Assembly (NCBI GenBank): GCA_904501755.1
Contig: CAJGBV010000005.1
Coordinates: 1-64,000, forward strand
From: Clostridiaceae bacterium
GTDB lineage: Bacteria > Bacillota > Clostridia > Oscillospirales > Acutalibacteraceae
Length of the DNA stretch: 64,000 bases
Direction of reading: 5' to 3'
Shown here one piece after another: positions 24,853 through 33,345 of this stretch; positions within the stretch are counted from its first letter, which is position 1; each line of letters opens with the position of its first letter. The translations under genes were made by a program, and so were the position numbers. Below the pieces are notes generated by a model, which saw only the letters and a program-made list of their open reading frames with translations, was not told where the DNA came from and ran no database searches.

Positions 24853-26838
24853 TTATATTTCGTTTGTAAAGTCGTTTTCATAGAGAACGGGAACAGATAA
24901 CTGAGTCGCTTTTGTCAGCTTACTTCCGGGATTTTCACCGCAAAAAACATAATCGGTTTTCGAGGATACGGAACTTATAACCTTAGCTCCCAAGTCTTCA
25001 AGTTTTTTGCTGAGTTCATCTCTTGAAAACTCTGAAAAAGTGCCTGTAATTACAATTTTTTTACCAAAGAACCTGGAATCTGAACTTTCTTTTTGTTCTT
25101 TCTTCTCTATGGTCAGAATTTTAAGCAGATTGGAAAACTCTTCAAGATTTTCATTGTCTGCAAACCAGTTGTGAATACTTTCATTCATTATTTCACCAAA
25201 GCCTTCTATCTGTGTAAAATCAAAACCGTTGTTTACTTCGGATATAAAGCTTTGAGCATCATTTAAAAATCTGTCTTCAATAAGCTTTGCCGTACTTTTG
25301 CCTATATGGTCAATATTCATAGCTACGAGAAGATTTGTTAGGGTAGTGTTTTTGGATGAATTAATGGCAGAAATAAGGTTGTTATATGACTTTTCGCCAA
25401 AACCCTCCATAGTTACTATTGAATCCTTGTGCTCACTAAGTGAGAAAATATCAGAAAGTCTTTTAAGCCAACCAAGAAGCATAAATTTTTCCAGAGTCTG
25501 TTCAGATAGTCCGTCAATATTAAGGGCGTGTTTGCTTACAAAGTGAGTGAATTTCTTGATTTTTTTGCCCGGACAATTTGGATTTTTACAGTATAAAACT
25601 TCGATAACCCTTGAGTTGTTCTCTGTAGTTGAAACTGTTGTATCGCCTGAACAAATAGGACAGCTATGTGGGTAGTCAAGATGATATTCGCCCTCGGTTG
25701 CAGAAAGATTTTCTTCTACATGGGGGATTATCATATTCCGTTTTGAAACTAAAATGGTATCGTCCTTTTTAAGCTTTAAATCCTTGATGAATGTCATATT
25801 GTGAAGGGATGCTCGTTCTACCACTGTATTGTCAATTTCAACTGCATCAAATATAGCAACAGGAGTAAGCTGTCCTGTTCGCGAAATATTCCAATCAATT
25901 TTGCTAAGCTTTGTCTGAAAATGCGGGTCACCAAATTTAAAAGCTATTCCGTCGCGAAAATGGTGAGCTGTTCTTCCAAGGGATGCTGAAAATACAGCAT
26001 CGTCATAAAAGAATACGATTCCGTCAATGGGAAGTCCCAGTTTATTTGCTTTATCCTTGAGTGAATATATGGAATCGTTAATTGAGTCAATGGCTGTGTC
26101 GGTTTTTAGGGAAACTGATGGGATACGTGCAAAACCAAATTCCGTTAACTTATCCATACGTGCACTTCTTGAATTAATATATTGGAGTCCTTCGAGAACA
26201 TTAAAAGGTATAAACCTGACATTACGCTCTTTACATACAGAAGAATCAAGCTGACGGACAGAACCTGCTGCAAGATTACGCGGTGTGGAAAATCTGTCTT
26301 CATCATTATCAATCTTTTCGTTTATCTCTTCAAAGGTAGCAATATCAATATATGCTTCGCCTGTAACACGTAAGGGATTTGTATATGGAATAGTTTTAGG
26401 AATATCGCAAAATACCATTGCATTATGTGTGATTACCTCACCAACAGTGCCATCTCCTCGCGTAGAAGCCTGAGTTAAGCGTCCGTTCTCAAAAACAAGT
26501 TCCACGGTTAATCCGTCTATTTTAAGTGCCAGATAGCCGTCGTTTGCCTCCAGCATTTTTTTAATTTCATTTACGTCTTTTGTTTTAGCAAGACTTAATA
26601 GAGGAATGTGGTGCGTAACTTTCGGAAGCTCACTTAACACCTCATGACCAACTCTTTGGGTAGGAGAGGCGGCAAGAATTATTCCTGTTTCCTTTTCAAG
26701 CAACGAAAGTTCGTCAAAAAGCTTATCATACTGTGCATCAGAAATTGACGGAGTGCTTAAATTATAGTATTCATCACTGCATTTTGCTAAAAATTCAACC
26801 AGATAGCGAATGCGTTCTGCTTTTTCATTTATGCTCAT
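24853..26838 (-). CDS. Divergent NAD-dependent DNA ligase (LigA paralogue)
   Basis: A 661-residue protein with full LigA architecture: N-terminal NMN-binding Ia part, adenylation domain with the lysine motif ALKIDGLTVEL (residues about 103-113), RNLAAGSVRQLD, an OB fold, a four-Cys zinc finger (CPIC ... CKNPNC), helix-hairpin-helix repeats and a C-terminal BRCT domain (FFGKKIVITGTF). Several usually fixed residues differ: the Glu two places before the lysine is Ala, the SLDNAF segment is SLAKTK, and motif IV reads DGIVFFYD where canonical ligases have DGVVIKV, losing a conserved Lys. It is therefore probably a second, specialised ligase. It is coupled to an AraC regulator by an ATGA overlap. 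Confidence 0.8.
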   Translation of the reverse strand: MSINEKAERIRYLVEFLAKCSDEYYNLSTPSISDAQYDKLFDELSLLEKETGIILAASPTQRVGHEVLSELPKVTHHIPLLSLAKTKDVNEIKKMLEANDGYLALKIDGLTVELVFENGRLTQASTRGDGTVGEVITHNAMVFCDIPKTIPYTNPLRVTGEAYIDIATFEEINEKIDNDEDRFSTPRNLAAGSVRQLDSSVCKERNVRFIPFNVLEGLQYINSRSARMDKLTEFGFARIPSVSLKTDTAIDSINDSIYSLKDKANKLGLPIDGIVFFYDDAVFSASLGRTAHHFRDGIAFKFGDPHFQTKLSKIDWNISRTGQLTPVAIFDAVEIDNTVVERASLHNMTFIKDLKLKKDDTILVSKRNMIIPHVEENLSATEGEYHLDYPHSCPICSGDTTVSTTENNSRVIEVLYCKNPNCPGKKIKKFTHFVSKHALNIDGLSEQTLEKFMLLGWLKRLSDIFSLSEHKDSIVTMEGFGEKSYNNLISAINSSKNTTLTNLLVAMNIDHIGKSTAKLIEDRFLNDAQSFISEVNNGFDFTQIEGFGEIMNESIHNWFADNENLEEFSNLLKILTIEKKEQKESSDSRFFGKKIVITGTFSEFSRDELSKKLEDLGAKVISSVSSKTDYVFCGENPGSKLTKATQLSVPVLYENDFTNEI

Positions 26839-27743
26839 TGTGCGTCCTCCTGTCTTAAAATAGAGGTTTTGTATCTTTTGGGTGTCTGACCTGTATATTT
26901 TTTAAAGGCTCTGTTGAAATTGGGGCAGTTGTTGAAACCACATTTAAGTGCAACAGAAATTACAGAGTCGGTTGGGCTTTCAATCAGAAGCTGTGTTGCA
27001 AGTCGTATTCGCTTTTCGATTATATAATCCCAAAGACGTATGCCGGTATGCTCTCTGAAAATATTTGAAAGATAATTTGGACTTAGCTCCGCAATAGTTG
27101 ATATTTTTTCAAGAGTAAGCTCGTCGGTTAAATGTGAATCAATATAATCAAAAGCCTTCTTTAAAGATTTGTGCAGCTTAATATTAGCATCGTTATTCTT
27201 TTTTTCTATTTTAATGTCGCAATAATTAGTGTTTCCTGCAATAATTAAAATTATGTCAAGACAGGTTCTAAGTACAGAAATCTCGTAACCTTGTTTTTTA
27301 GTTGCAAAGTCCTCACTGATGGTTGACATTTGGTTACGTATAGCCTGCGCAATGGGGTTGGACCCAACAATACGGTTATCGAAATACTCAGAGTGAGATG
27401 TGAAAAAGCTATAAGCATCAAGTAGGGAAGAGTAGGGCATAAATGCATTGAATGTATCGGCATCGATTTGCAGCACCAAAAACATTGCATTGCTGTCGGA
27501 GGTAATAATCTCTTTATCGTCATTTTGTGAAAAAATAAGTATATCGCCCTGATGAAGATTAAAGGTACGGGAGGAAGTTTCTACATTACAATGTTGTGAC
27601 TGAAGACACCAAATTTCAAAGTATGAGTATTGATTCGCAAACCTTGTGTGCATACCTGCAAAAATAGTGTTACTGGTAAGCCTTAAAACTATGTCGCCTT
27701 CCTTATTGTATATGTAATTGTCAATAGCTTTGAGAGTATGCAT
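26835..27743 (-). CDS. AraC-family regulator facing the ABC import operon
   Basis: A 302-residue protein with an N-terminal cupin-like sensor (residues about 20-150) and a C-terminal AraC DNA-binding domain (LEKISTIAELSPNYLSNIFREHTG, then VISVALKCGFNNCPNFNRAFKKYTG). ATG 27743 with AAGGTG upstream is preferred to an in-frame TTG at 27776. It has its own consensus promoter 120 bp upstream and is divergent from the large ABC operon at 28.1-39.7 kb, so it most likely controls that operon. Its stop overlaps the start of the ligase gene (ATGA). Confidence 0.88.
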   Translation of the reverse strand: MHTLKAIDNYIYNKEGDIVLRLTSNTIFAGMHTRFANQYSYFEIWCLQSQHCNVETSSRTFNLHQGDILIFSQNDDKEIITSDSNAMFLVLQIDADTFNAFMPYSSLLDAYSFFTSHSEYFDNRIVGSNPIAQAIRNQMSTISEDFATKKQGYEISVLRTCLDIILIIAGNTNYCDIKIEKKNNDANIKLHKSLKKAFDYIDSHLTDELTLEKISTIAELSPNYLSNIFREHTGIRLWDYIIEKRIRLATQLLIESPTDSVISVALKCGFNNCPNFNRAFKKYTGQTPKRYKTSILRQEDAQ

Positions 27744-27872
27744 AAAAACACCTTTTAGTTGATAAAATTTATACAAATATTTGAAAATTTAAATATTTTA
27801 TGATTCGAAACTTGACGATTTTGGTTAATATTTCAATGATGTTGTGCAATATTTACATCAAAAACCCTTAAA

Positions 27873-27901
27873 ATTATACACTTCGTTAATTAAAATGTCA
27901 A
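27873..27901 (-). promoter_or_regulatory. Promoter of the AraC-ligase operon
   Basis: On the minus strand, TTGACA (27901-27896), 17 bp, TATAAT (27878-27873): both hexamers perfect. It leaves a leader of about 120 bases before ATG 27743. Confidence 0.85.
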
Positions 27902-27972
27902 TGAAATTAACAAAATCAACAAATGGTGTTTAAGAATTCGTAATATTTTTTATAAAATTCGGTATATATTTG

Positions 27973-28001
27973 TTGATTTGGTGAGTGAAAAATAGTATGC
28001 T
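27973..28001 (+). promoter_or_regulatory. Candidate promoter of the ABC import operon
   Basis: TTGATT (27973-27978), 17 bp, TATGCT (27996-28001). The weaker -10 fits an activator-dependent promoter. Confidence 0.55.
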
Positions 28002-28100
28002 ATATAGGAACTATAATGCATTAATGGGTTATTTTGTCTTTTTATAGATAATTTTGCGTTTAATACACAGTATTAATATATTAAAAGGTGTGGCAAAGCT

Positions 28101-28457
28101 ATGAATTATATTTTTAAAATGTTAATTGTTTTTCTTTTGAGTCTTGTTTTGATTTTCTGCCTTGCGGCTTGTAATAATGGTGAGAAGGGCGACAACCCAT
28201 CTTCTGATATTTCGTCAAGTGATAAGACAGATACTTCTTCAAATTCATCTTCTCTTTCAGGCGGTGAGGATGGAGGTATTGATGTTAATGACATTTTAGG
28301 CGAAAATCCGTCTTCCTCTGAGGAGGGTTCGGGCTCCGGTTCGGATAAGTCTTCTTCTGAAAATGAATCATCATCTTCTTCCTCCTCCTCATCTTCATCT
28401 AATGTTGACAGTAGCTTTAACTATGAGGATAAGTCAGTGTGGACCGATCCGGTTTAA
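28101..28457 (+). CDS. Small Ser/Asp-rich lipoprotein
   Basis: A 118-residue protein with a lipoprotein signal (LVLIFCLAAC; lipid cysteine near residue 24) and an otherwise low-complexity mature part rich in Ser, Gly, Asp and Glu, including a run of about 11 serines, ending FNYEDKSVWTDPV. It is anchored to the outer face of the membrane and probably disordered. No family is recognised. It is the first gene of the ABC operon after AAAGGTG; a linker or small accessory role at the membrane is only a guess. Confidence 0.75.
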   Translation: MNYIFKMLIVFLLSLVLIFCLAACNNGEKGDNPSSDISSSDKTDTSSNSSSLSGGEDGGIDVNDILGENPSSSEEGSGSGSDKSSSENESSSSSSSSSSSNVDSSFNYEDKSVWTDPV

Positions 28458-28520
28458 AATTTGCTAATATTTACAGCAAAAGCTGTATTAGATATTAAAT
28501 CTATATGCGAGGGTGGCAAA

Positions 28521-31466
28521 ATGAAAAAGAAATCATTGCGCTTGTTGGCGTGGCTGTTAGTATTGCTAATATTGGTTTCGTCGGCTTCCATTTCTATAAT
28601 GGCAGCTCCGGATAATGAGCAAACTACAGACACAAATGTTGATGCATCTGCTGTAGATGTCGTTGTTTCTGGTACGGACTATGTTTCCTATCAAAACAAA
28701 AACGCTTCTGCAAATAAAGCTGCTGAGGATATTGTTATCCCCGGTGTAAGCTATACTTCAGAAAGCAACAGCGATGTAAAGGTTGGCGAAATCTACGGTG
28801 AGAAGGATGTTCTCATTTGGGAAAGCCAGAAGGGAAGTGTCAGCTATACATTCAATGTACCTGCTGATGCTACATATAATTTAACACTTGAATATGTCCT
28901 TCTTGACTCTTCCGAGAGAGATTTGGATTTCGGTATTATGATAGACGGAGAATTTCCTTTTGATGAGGCAAACCGTCTTGAATTGCCGAGAATGTGGGTT
29001 GACGCTACCGATGTTCGTGTAGACGAAGTTGGCAACCAGTTTGCTGCTGAACAGATTTCCTATGAGGGATTTGTTAAAAAGTCTGCATTTGATGCTTCCG
29101 GTGCTTCGGTTTATCCTATGGAGTTCTTTATGGCAGCAGGTACCCGCACTGTTACACTTGTTGTAAATTCGGAAGCATTGGCTATTAAGAGTGTTGCTCT
29201 TACCGTGCCCGATTCGAAAGTGCTGTCTTATAGTGAAGTTGCTGCTCAGTATACCGCTAAGGGATATAAGAGTGCTACCGGTGAACCTGTAGTTATCGAG
29301 GGTGAAAACGCAGACCTTAAGAGTACAAGGTCTTTGGTTCCTTATGCAGATAACTCTTCTAACCTTGTAACTCCTTCCAGCCCCACCATTTCTCAGATAA
29401 ATTACATCGGCGGTGTTAACTGGAAGCTTCCTAACGAAGAAATTTCTTGGTATATTGATGTGCCTGAGGATGGTCTTTATAAGTTAGGTATAAAGTTCAA
29501 ACAGGATCAGGTTATTAACGGATTTTCTTACCGTCATCTTCGTATTGACGATAAAACACCTTTTGCTGAGTGTACAAACCTTCAATTCAATTATGATACC
29601 GGTTGGCAGAATTTTGAGTTTGGCGATGAAAACGGCAGCTACGATTTCTATCTTACTGCCGGAACTCATAAGCTTTCTCTTTCCGGTACTTTGGGTAATC
29701 TTGCCCCCTCTTACTATACATTTAAAGAAATAACCTCTAACATCGGTAATCTTTATCTTGAAATTGTTATGATTACCAGTGAGTCACCTGACCGTAATCG
29801 TGACTATGAGTTATTCAAAACTATACCTCAGTTTAATGAGCGTCTTACTCAGTATTCTGATGACCTTAAAGCTTTGGTTGCTGAAATGCAGGAGCTTTCC
29901 GGTGAAAAGGGAAGTAGTTATATAGCTGCAATGAACAATATGGTGCGTGTTCTTAATTCTATGGTTAAGGAAAAATACGAGTCTCACCTTTATGTATCTG
30001 ACTATTTCACTCAGTATACCACTCTTAGCTCATGGCTTTACGAAATGCAGGCAATGGCTCTTTGCGTAGACCAGATTCAGTTGGTTCCCTCTGAGTCCGA
30101 TTTTAATTTCAAGAAAACTAATTTCTTTAATAATCTTGCTTTTGGCACTCGTCGTTTCCTTGCTTCTTTTGATGAAGCATACAGCAGAATTTCTGTTTCA
30201 AAGGAAGGCAGTAAATCTATAAAGATTTGGGTAAACTGGGGACGTGATCAGGCACAGGTTCTTAACAATCTTATAAATGAGTCCTTTGTGCCTTATGCTG
30301 AACAGGAACTTGGCTATCCCGTAACGGTAAATCTTGAACTTGTTAACGCTGATATAATCAAGGGTATGCTTTCAGGTAATGCACCTGACCTTTCTCTGCA
30401 CATGGCACGTTCTACTCCTGTTAACCTTGCACTTCGTGGTGCACTTGTTGACCTTACTCAATTTGAGGATTATGAGGAAACTCTTTCACGTTTCGGCGAT
30501 ACTGCTTCTATTCCTTACGAATATAATGGCGGTGTATATGCACTTCCTGACCAGCAGTCATTCTACATAATGTTCTATAGAACCGACCTGTTTAAACAGC
30601 TTGGTATTGAACCTCCTACACTTGATGACCCTTGGACTTGGGAAGAGTTCCTTGCAGTTACTGCTGTACTTCAGCGTAATAATATGAATTCTTATCTGCC
30701 TTATACTAAGATTTCAAATGCTGCTGTTGTTAATACCGGTGTTGGTGGTCTTAGCTTGTTCTGTTCCGTTCTTATGCAGTACGGTGGAGATATTTATAAT
30801 GAGGCAAGAAATTATTGTCTTCTTGACTCTGCAACCTCTCTTAAGGCGTTCTCGTATTGGACTGATATGTATACCAAATATAAGATTCCTACTGAAGCGA
30901 GCTTCTATAACCGTTTCCGTGTAGGTACTATGCCTCTTGGTATTATGGCGTACACACAGTACACCACACTTGCTGAAGCTGCTCCTGAAATCGCAGGACG
31001 TTGGGCTATAGCTACAATCCCCGGTGTTGAAAGAACTGACGAGCAGGGTAATACCTATGTTGACCAGACAATTTCCGGCTCGGGTACAGGTTGTTCCATC
31101 CTTGAAACAAGTGAAAATCAGCTTGAAGCATGGACTTTCCTTAAGTGGTGGACATCCGCTGATACACAGTCACGTTATAATACTAACGTTGAATCTATAA
31201 TCGGTACAATTTCCCGTATTACTACTGCTAACCTTAAGGCTTTTGAGGATATGGCTTGGGAACGTAGTGACCTTGAAATTCTTCTCAAACAGCGTGAATG
31301 GATTGTAGAGGTTCCTGAGGTTCCGGGTAGTTATTATGTATCCCGTTCTGTTGACCAGGCGTATTGGAATGTTGTTAATGCAGAAAATACTGCTAAAGAT
31401 GCGCTTACTAAATGGGCTCTTGAGGCTAATAACGAAATTGAGCGTAAAATTGCTGAATACAGCTGA
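28521..31466 (+). CDS. ABC sugar-binding protein fused to beta-sandwich (CBM-like) domains
   Basis: A 981-residue secreted protein. ATG 28521 follows GAGGGTGG; a signal peptide (residues 1-29, cut after IMAA) without lipobox follows. Residues about 55-245 and about 260-420 look like two beta-sandwich, CBM-like domains (TYNLTLEYVLLD; LYKLGIKFKQ; FYLTAGTHKLSLSG). A helical stretch (about 430-570) leads to a family-1 solute-binding domain (from about 585: IKIWVNWGRDQAQVLNNLI, then WTWEEFLAVTAVL and the C-terminal TFLKWWTSADTQSRY). Ordinary binding proteins are about 430 residues, so the extra 550 N-terminal residues are unusual and may hold glycans at the cell surface. It probably feeds the downstream permeases. 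Confidence 0.85.
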   Translation: MKKKSLRLLAWLLVLLILVSSASISIMAAPDNEQTTDTNVDASAVDVVVSGTDYVSYQNKNASANKAAEDIVIPGVSYTSESNSDVKVGEIYGEKDVLIWESQKGSVSYTFNVPADATYNLTLEYVLLDSSERDLDFGIMIDGEFPFDEANRLELPRMWVDATDVRVDEVGNQFAAEQISYEGFVKKSAFDASGASVYPMEFFMAAGTRTVTLVVNSEALAIKSVALTVPDSKVLSYSEVAAQYTAKGYKSATGEPVVIEGENADLKSTRSLVPYADNSSNLVTPSSPTISQINYIGGVNWKLPNEEISWYIDVPEDGLYKLGIKFKQDQVINGFSYRHLRIDDKTPFAECTNLQFNYDTGWQNFEFGDENGSYDFYLTAGTHKLSLSGTLGNLAPSYYTFKEITSNIGNLYLEIVMITSESPDRNRDYELFKTIPQFNERLTQYSDDLKALVAEMQELSGEKGSSYIAAMNNMVRVLNSMVKEKYESHLYVSDYFTQYTTLSSWLYEMQAMALCVDQIQLVPSESDFNFKKTNFFNNLAFGTRRFLASFDEAYSRISVSKEGSKSIKIWVNWGRDQAQVLNNLINESFVPYAEQELGYPVTVNLELVNADIIKGMLSGNAPDLSLHMARSTPVNLALRGALVDLTQFEDYEETLSRFGDTASIPYEYNGGVYALPDQQSFYIMFYRTDLFKQLGIEPPTLDDPWTWEEFLAVTAVLQRNNMNSYLPYTKISNAAVVNTGVGGLSLFCSVLMQYGGDIYNEARNYCLLDSATSLKAFSYWTDMYTKYKIPTEASFYNRFRVGTMPLGIMAYTQYTTLAEAAPEIAGRWAIATIPGVERTDEQGNTYVDQTISGSGTGCSILETSENQLEAWTFLKWWTSADTQSRYNTNVESIIGTISRITTANLKAFEDMAWERSDLEILLKQREWIVEVPEVPGSYYVSRSVDQAYWNVVNAENTAKDALTKWALEANNEIERKIAEYS

Positions 31467-31486
31467 GAAAGGAGGAACTGATACTT

Positions 31487-32401
31487 ATGGCTAAAAAGAC
31501 TGAAAAAATCGTAAGTAAACAGATGAGCTTTAAGGAAAGTGTTCCTTATTATGTGCTTATTGCTCCGTTCCTCATTCTGTTTATTCTCTTTACTGTTTTA
31601 CCTATTATCGCTTCTGTTGTACTCAGTTTCTTTAATTTTGATATGATTAAGACTCTTGAGTTTAACGGACTTGATAACTATTTGCGTTTACTTATTGATG
31701 ACCAAATTTTTGTAACTACCGTTAAAAACACCCTCGTTTTTGCAGTAGTTACCGGTCCTGCAGGTTTCTTGCTTGCATTTGTTCTTGCTTGGTTTATCAA
31801 TGATTTCTCACCATTCATCAGAACACTGTTGTCATTTATGTTCTACTGCCCATCCCTTGTAGGTAATGCTTACTTTATTTGGCAGGTTGCCTTCAGTAGT
31901 GATAGTTATGGATATATCAACAGTATTCTTCTTTCGGCAGGCTTTATACAAGAACCTATTTATTGGCTTTCTAACGCTGACTATCTGATGCCTATTATAA
32001 TTATTGTTCAGTTGTGGCAAAGTATGGGTGTATCTTTCCTTGCTAATATTTCAGGTTTACAAAATGTAAACGGTGAACTTTATGAAGCAGGTGCAATAGA
32101 CGGTATACGTAATCGTTGGCAAGAGCTTTGGTACATAACATTACCTGCAATGCAGCATATGCTGCTCTTTAGTGCAGTTATGCAGATTGCGAGTGCATTC
32201 TCTGTTAGTGCTATCGCTGTTCAGATGGCAGGTTATCCGTCTGTTAACTACTGTGTTGATACTATCGTTTCTTATCTTTCGGACGTTGGTGGTACCCGTT
32301 ATGAAATGGGTTATGCCTCTGCGATGTCGGTTGTTCTCTTTGTTATGATGGCACTGTCGCGTTGGTTGATTAAGAAACTTATTAACGGAATTGGTAAGTA
32401 A
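31487..32401 (+). CDS. Carbohydrate ABC permease, first pair, MalF-like
   Basis: A 304-residue membrane protein with six predicted membrane segments and the cytoplasmic EAA loop YEAGAIDGIRNRWQELWYITLPAM (quoted ends: YEAGAIDG ... ITLPAM), which docks the ATPase. It belongs to the CUT1 group (LacF/UgpA/MalF-like). Start ATG 31487 follows AAAGGAGGA. It pairs with the next gene. Confidence 0.9.
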   Translation: MAKKTEKIVSKQMSFKESVPYYVLIAPFLILFILFTVLPIIASVVLSFFNFDMIKTLEFNGLDNYLRLLIDDQIFVTTVKNTLVFAVVTGPAGFLLAFVLAWFINDFSPFIRTLLSFMFYCPSLVGNAYFIWQVAFSSDSYGYINSILLSAGFIQEPIYWLSNADYLMPIIIIVQLWQSMGVSFLANISGLQNVNGELYEAGAIDGIRNRWQELWYITLPAMQHMLLFSAVMQIASAFSVSAIAVQMAGYPSVNYCVDTIVSYLSDVGGTRYEMGYASAMSVVLFVMMALSRWLIKKLINGIGK

Positions 32402-32417
32402 AGGAGGGAAGTAAAGA

Positions 32418-33332
32418 ATGTTTCGAGCTAAAGAATATAACTCTTCGGGTAAACGCGTATTTATGAAGGTTACTAAAAAGAATCAGGCAAAACGCTATAC
32501 CCGTTCAAAAGCAGGTAACTTTTTCTATATCCTGTTTCTTGTTGCTTTCGGTGCTTTCTCTGTGCTTCCTCTGATTTATTCCGTAGCAACATCTTTTAAA
32601 CCCTTGGACGAACTTATGATTTTCCCACCAAGCTTCTTTGTAATTCGTCCTACTACTGCTAACTATCTTGCACTTCCCGGATTGCTTTCTAACCTTCGTG
32701 TTCCTCTTTCAAGATATGTATTTAACAGTTTGTTTGTAGCTGTATTTACAACATTTTTGTATGTAGTTATTTCTACTATGGCTGCTTTCGTTCTTGCAAG
32801 AAGTGAAATTAAAGGAAAAAATGCAATCTTTATGCTTGTTCAGTTTGCACTTCTTTTCAACGCCTATACACTTGGTATTCCTCGTTACCTTATTTATTCA
32901 TATACAGGTATGATTGATACATATTGGGTAATGATTCTTCCTCATATAGCTTCTACAATGGGTGTTTTCCTTATGAAGCAGTATATGGAGGGTGCTATAC
33001 CTGTAGCGTTGCTCGAGGCCGCACGAATAGACGGTGCCGGACCTTTCAGAATTTTCTGGCAGATTGTTCTGCCGATTGTTAAGCCCTGTTTGCTGACTCT
33101 TACTCTTTTCGGTTTCCGTGATGTATGGGCTGCTATTCCTGATGGTACTGTTTTCAGTGAAACTCTCAAGACATTACCAACGATTATGTCACAGATTACT
33201 TCCGGCGGTATCGCCCGTTCCGGTAGTGCGATGGCTGTAACTGTTATTATGATGATTCCTCCTATTCTTGTTTATATGATATCTCAGAGCAGTATCAAGG
33301 AATCAATGAGCAGTGCAGGTATTAAGGGTTAA
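32418..33332 (+). CDS. Carbohydrate ABC permease, first pair, MalG-like
   Basis: A 304-residue membrane protein with six predicted segments and the EAA loop LLEAARIDGAGPFRIFWQIV (residues about 195-214), typical of MalG/UgpE-type permeases. The N-terminus is long and basic. It starts after AGGAGGG, 16 bp behind its partner, and is followed after 13 bp by the propeller protein gene. Confidence 0.9.
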   Translation: MFRAKEYNSSGKRVFMKVTKKNQAKRYTRSKAGNFFYILFLVAFGAFSVLPLIYSVATSFKPLDELMIFPPSFFVIRPTTANYLALPGLLSNLRVPLSRYVFNSLFVAVFTTFLYVVISTMAAFVLARSEIKGKNAIFMLVQFALLFNAYTLGIPRYLIYSYTGMIDTYWVMILPHIASTMGVFLMKQYMEGAIPVALLEAARIDGAGPFRIFWQIVLPIVKPCLLTLTLFGFRDVWAAIPDGTVFSETLKTLPTIMSQITSGGIARSGSAMAVTVIMMIPPILVYMISQSSIKESMSSAGIKG

Positions 33333-33345
33333 GGAGGAAATGTTT

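Larger units (their letters stand above)
27744..28100. other. Divergent regulatory region between AraC and the ABC operon
   Basis: A 357-bp AT-rich region with no gene. It holds the two divergent promoters listed at 27873-27901 (minus strand) and 27973-28001 (plus strand) and leaves about 100-120 bases of leader on both sides. The AraC-type operator probably lies here; I could not pick out a clear direct repeat. Confidence 0.6.
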
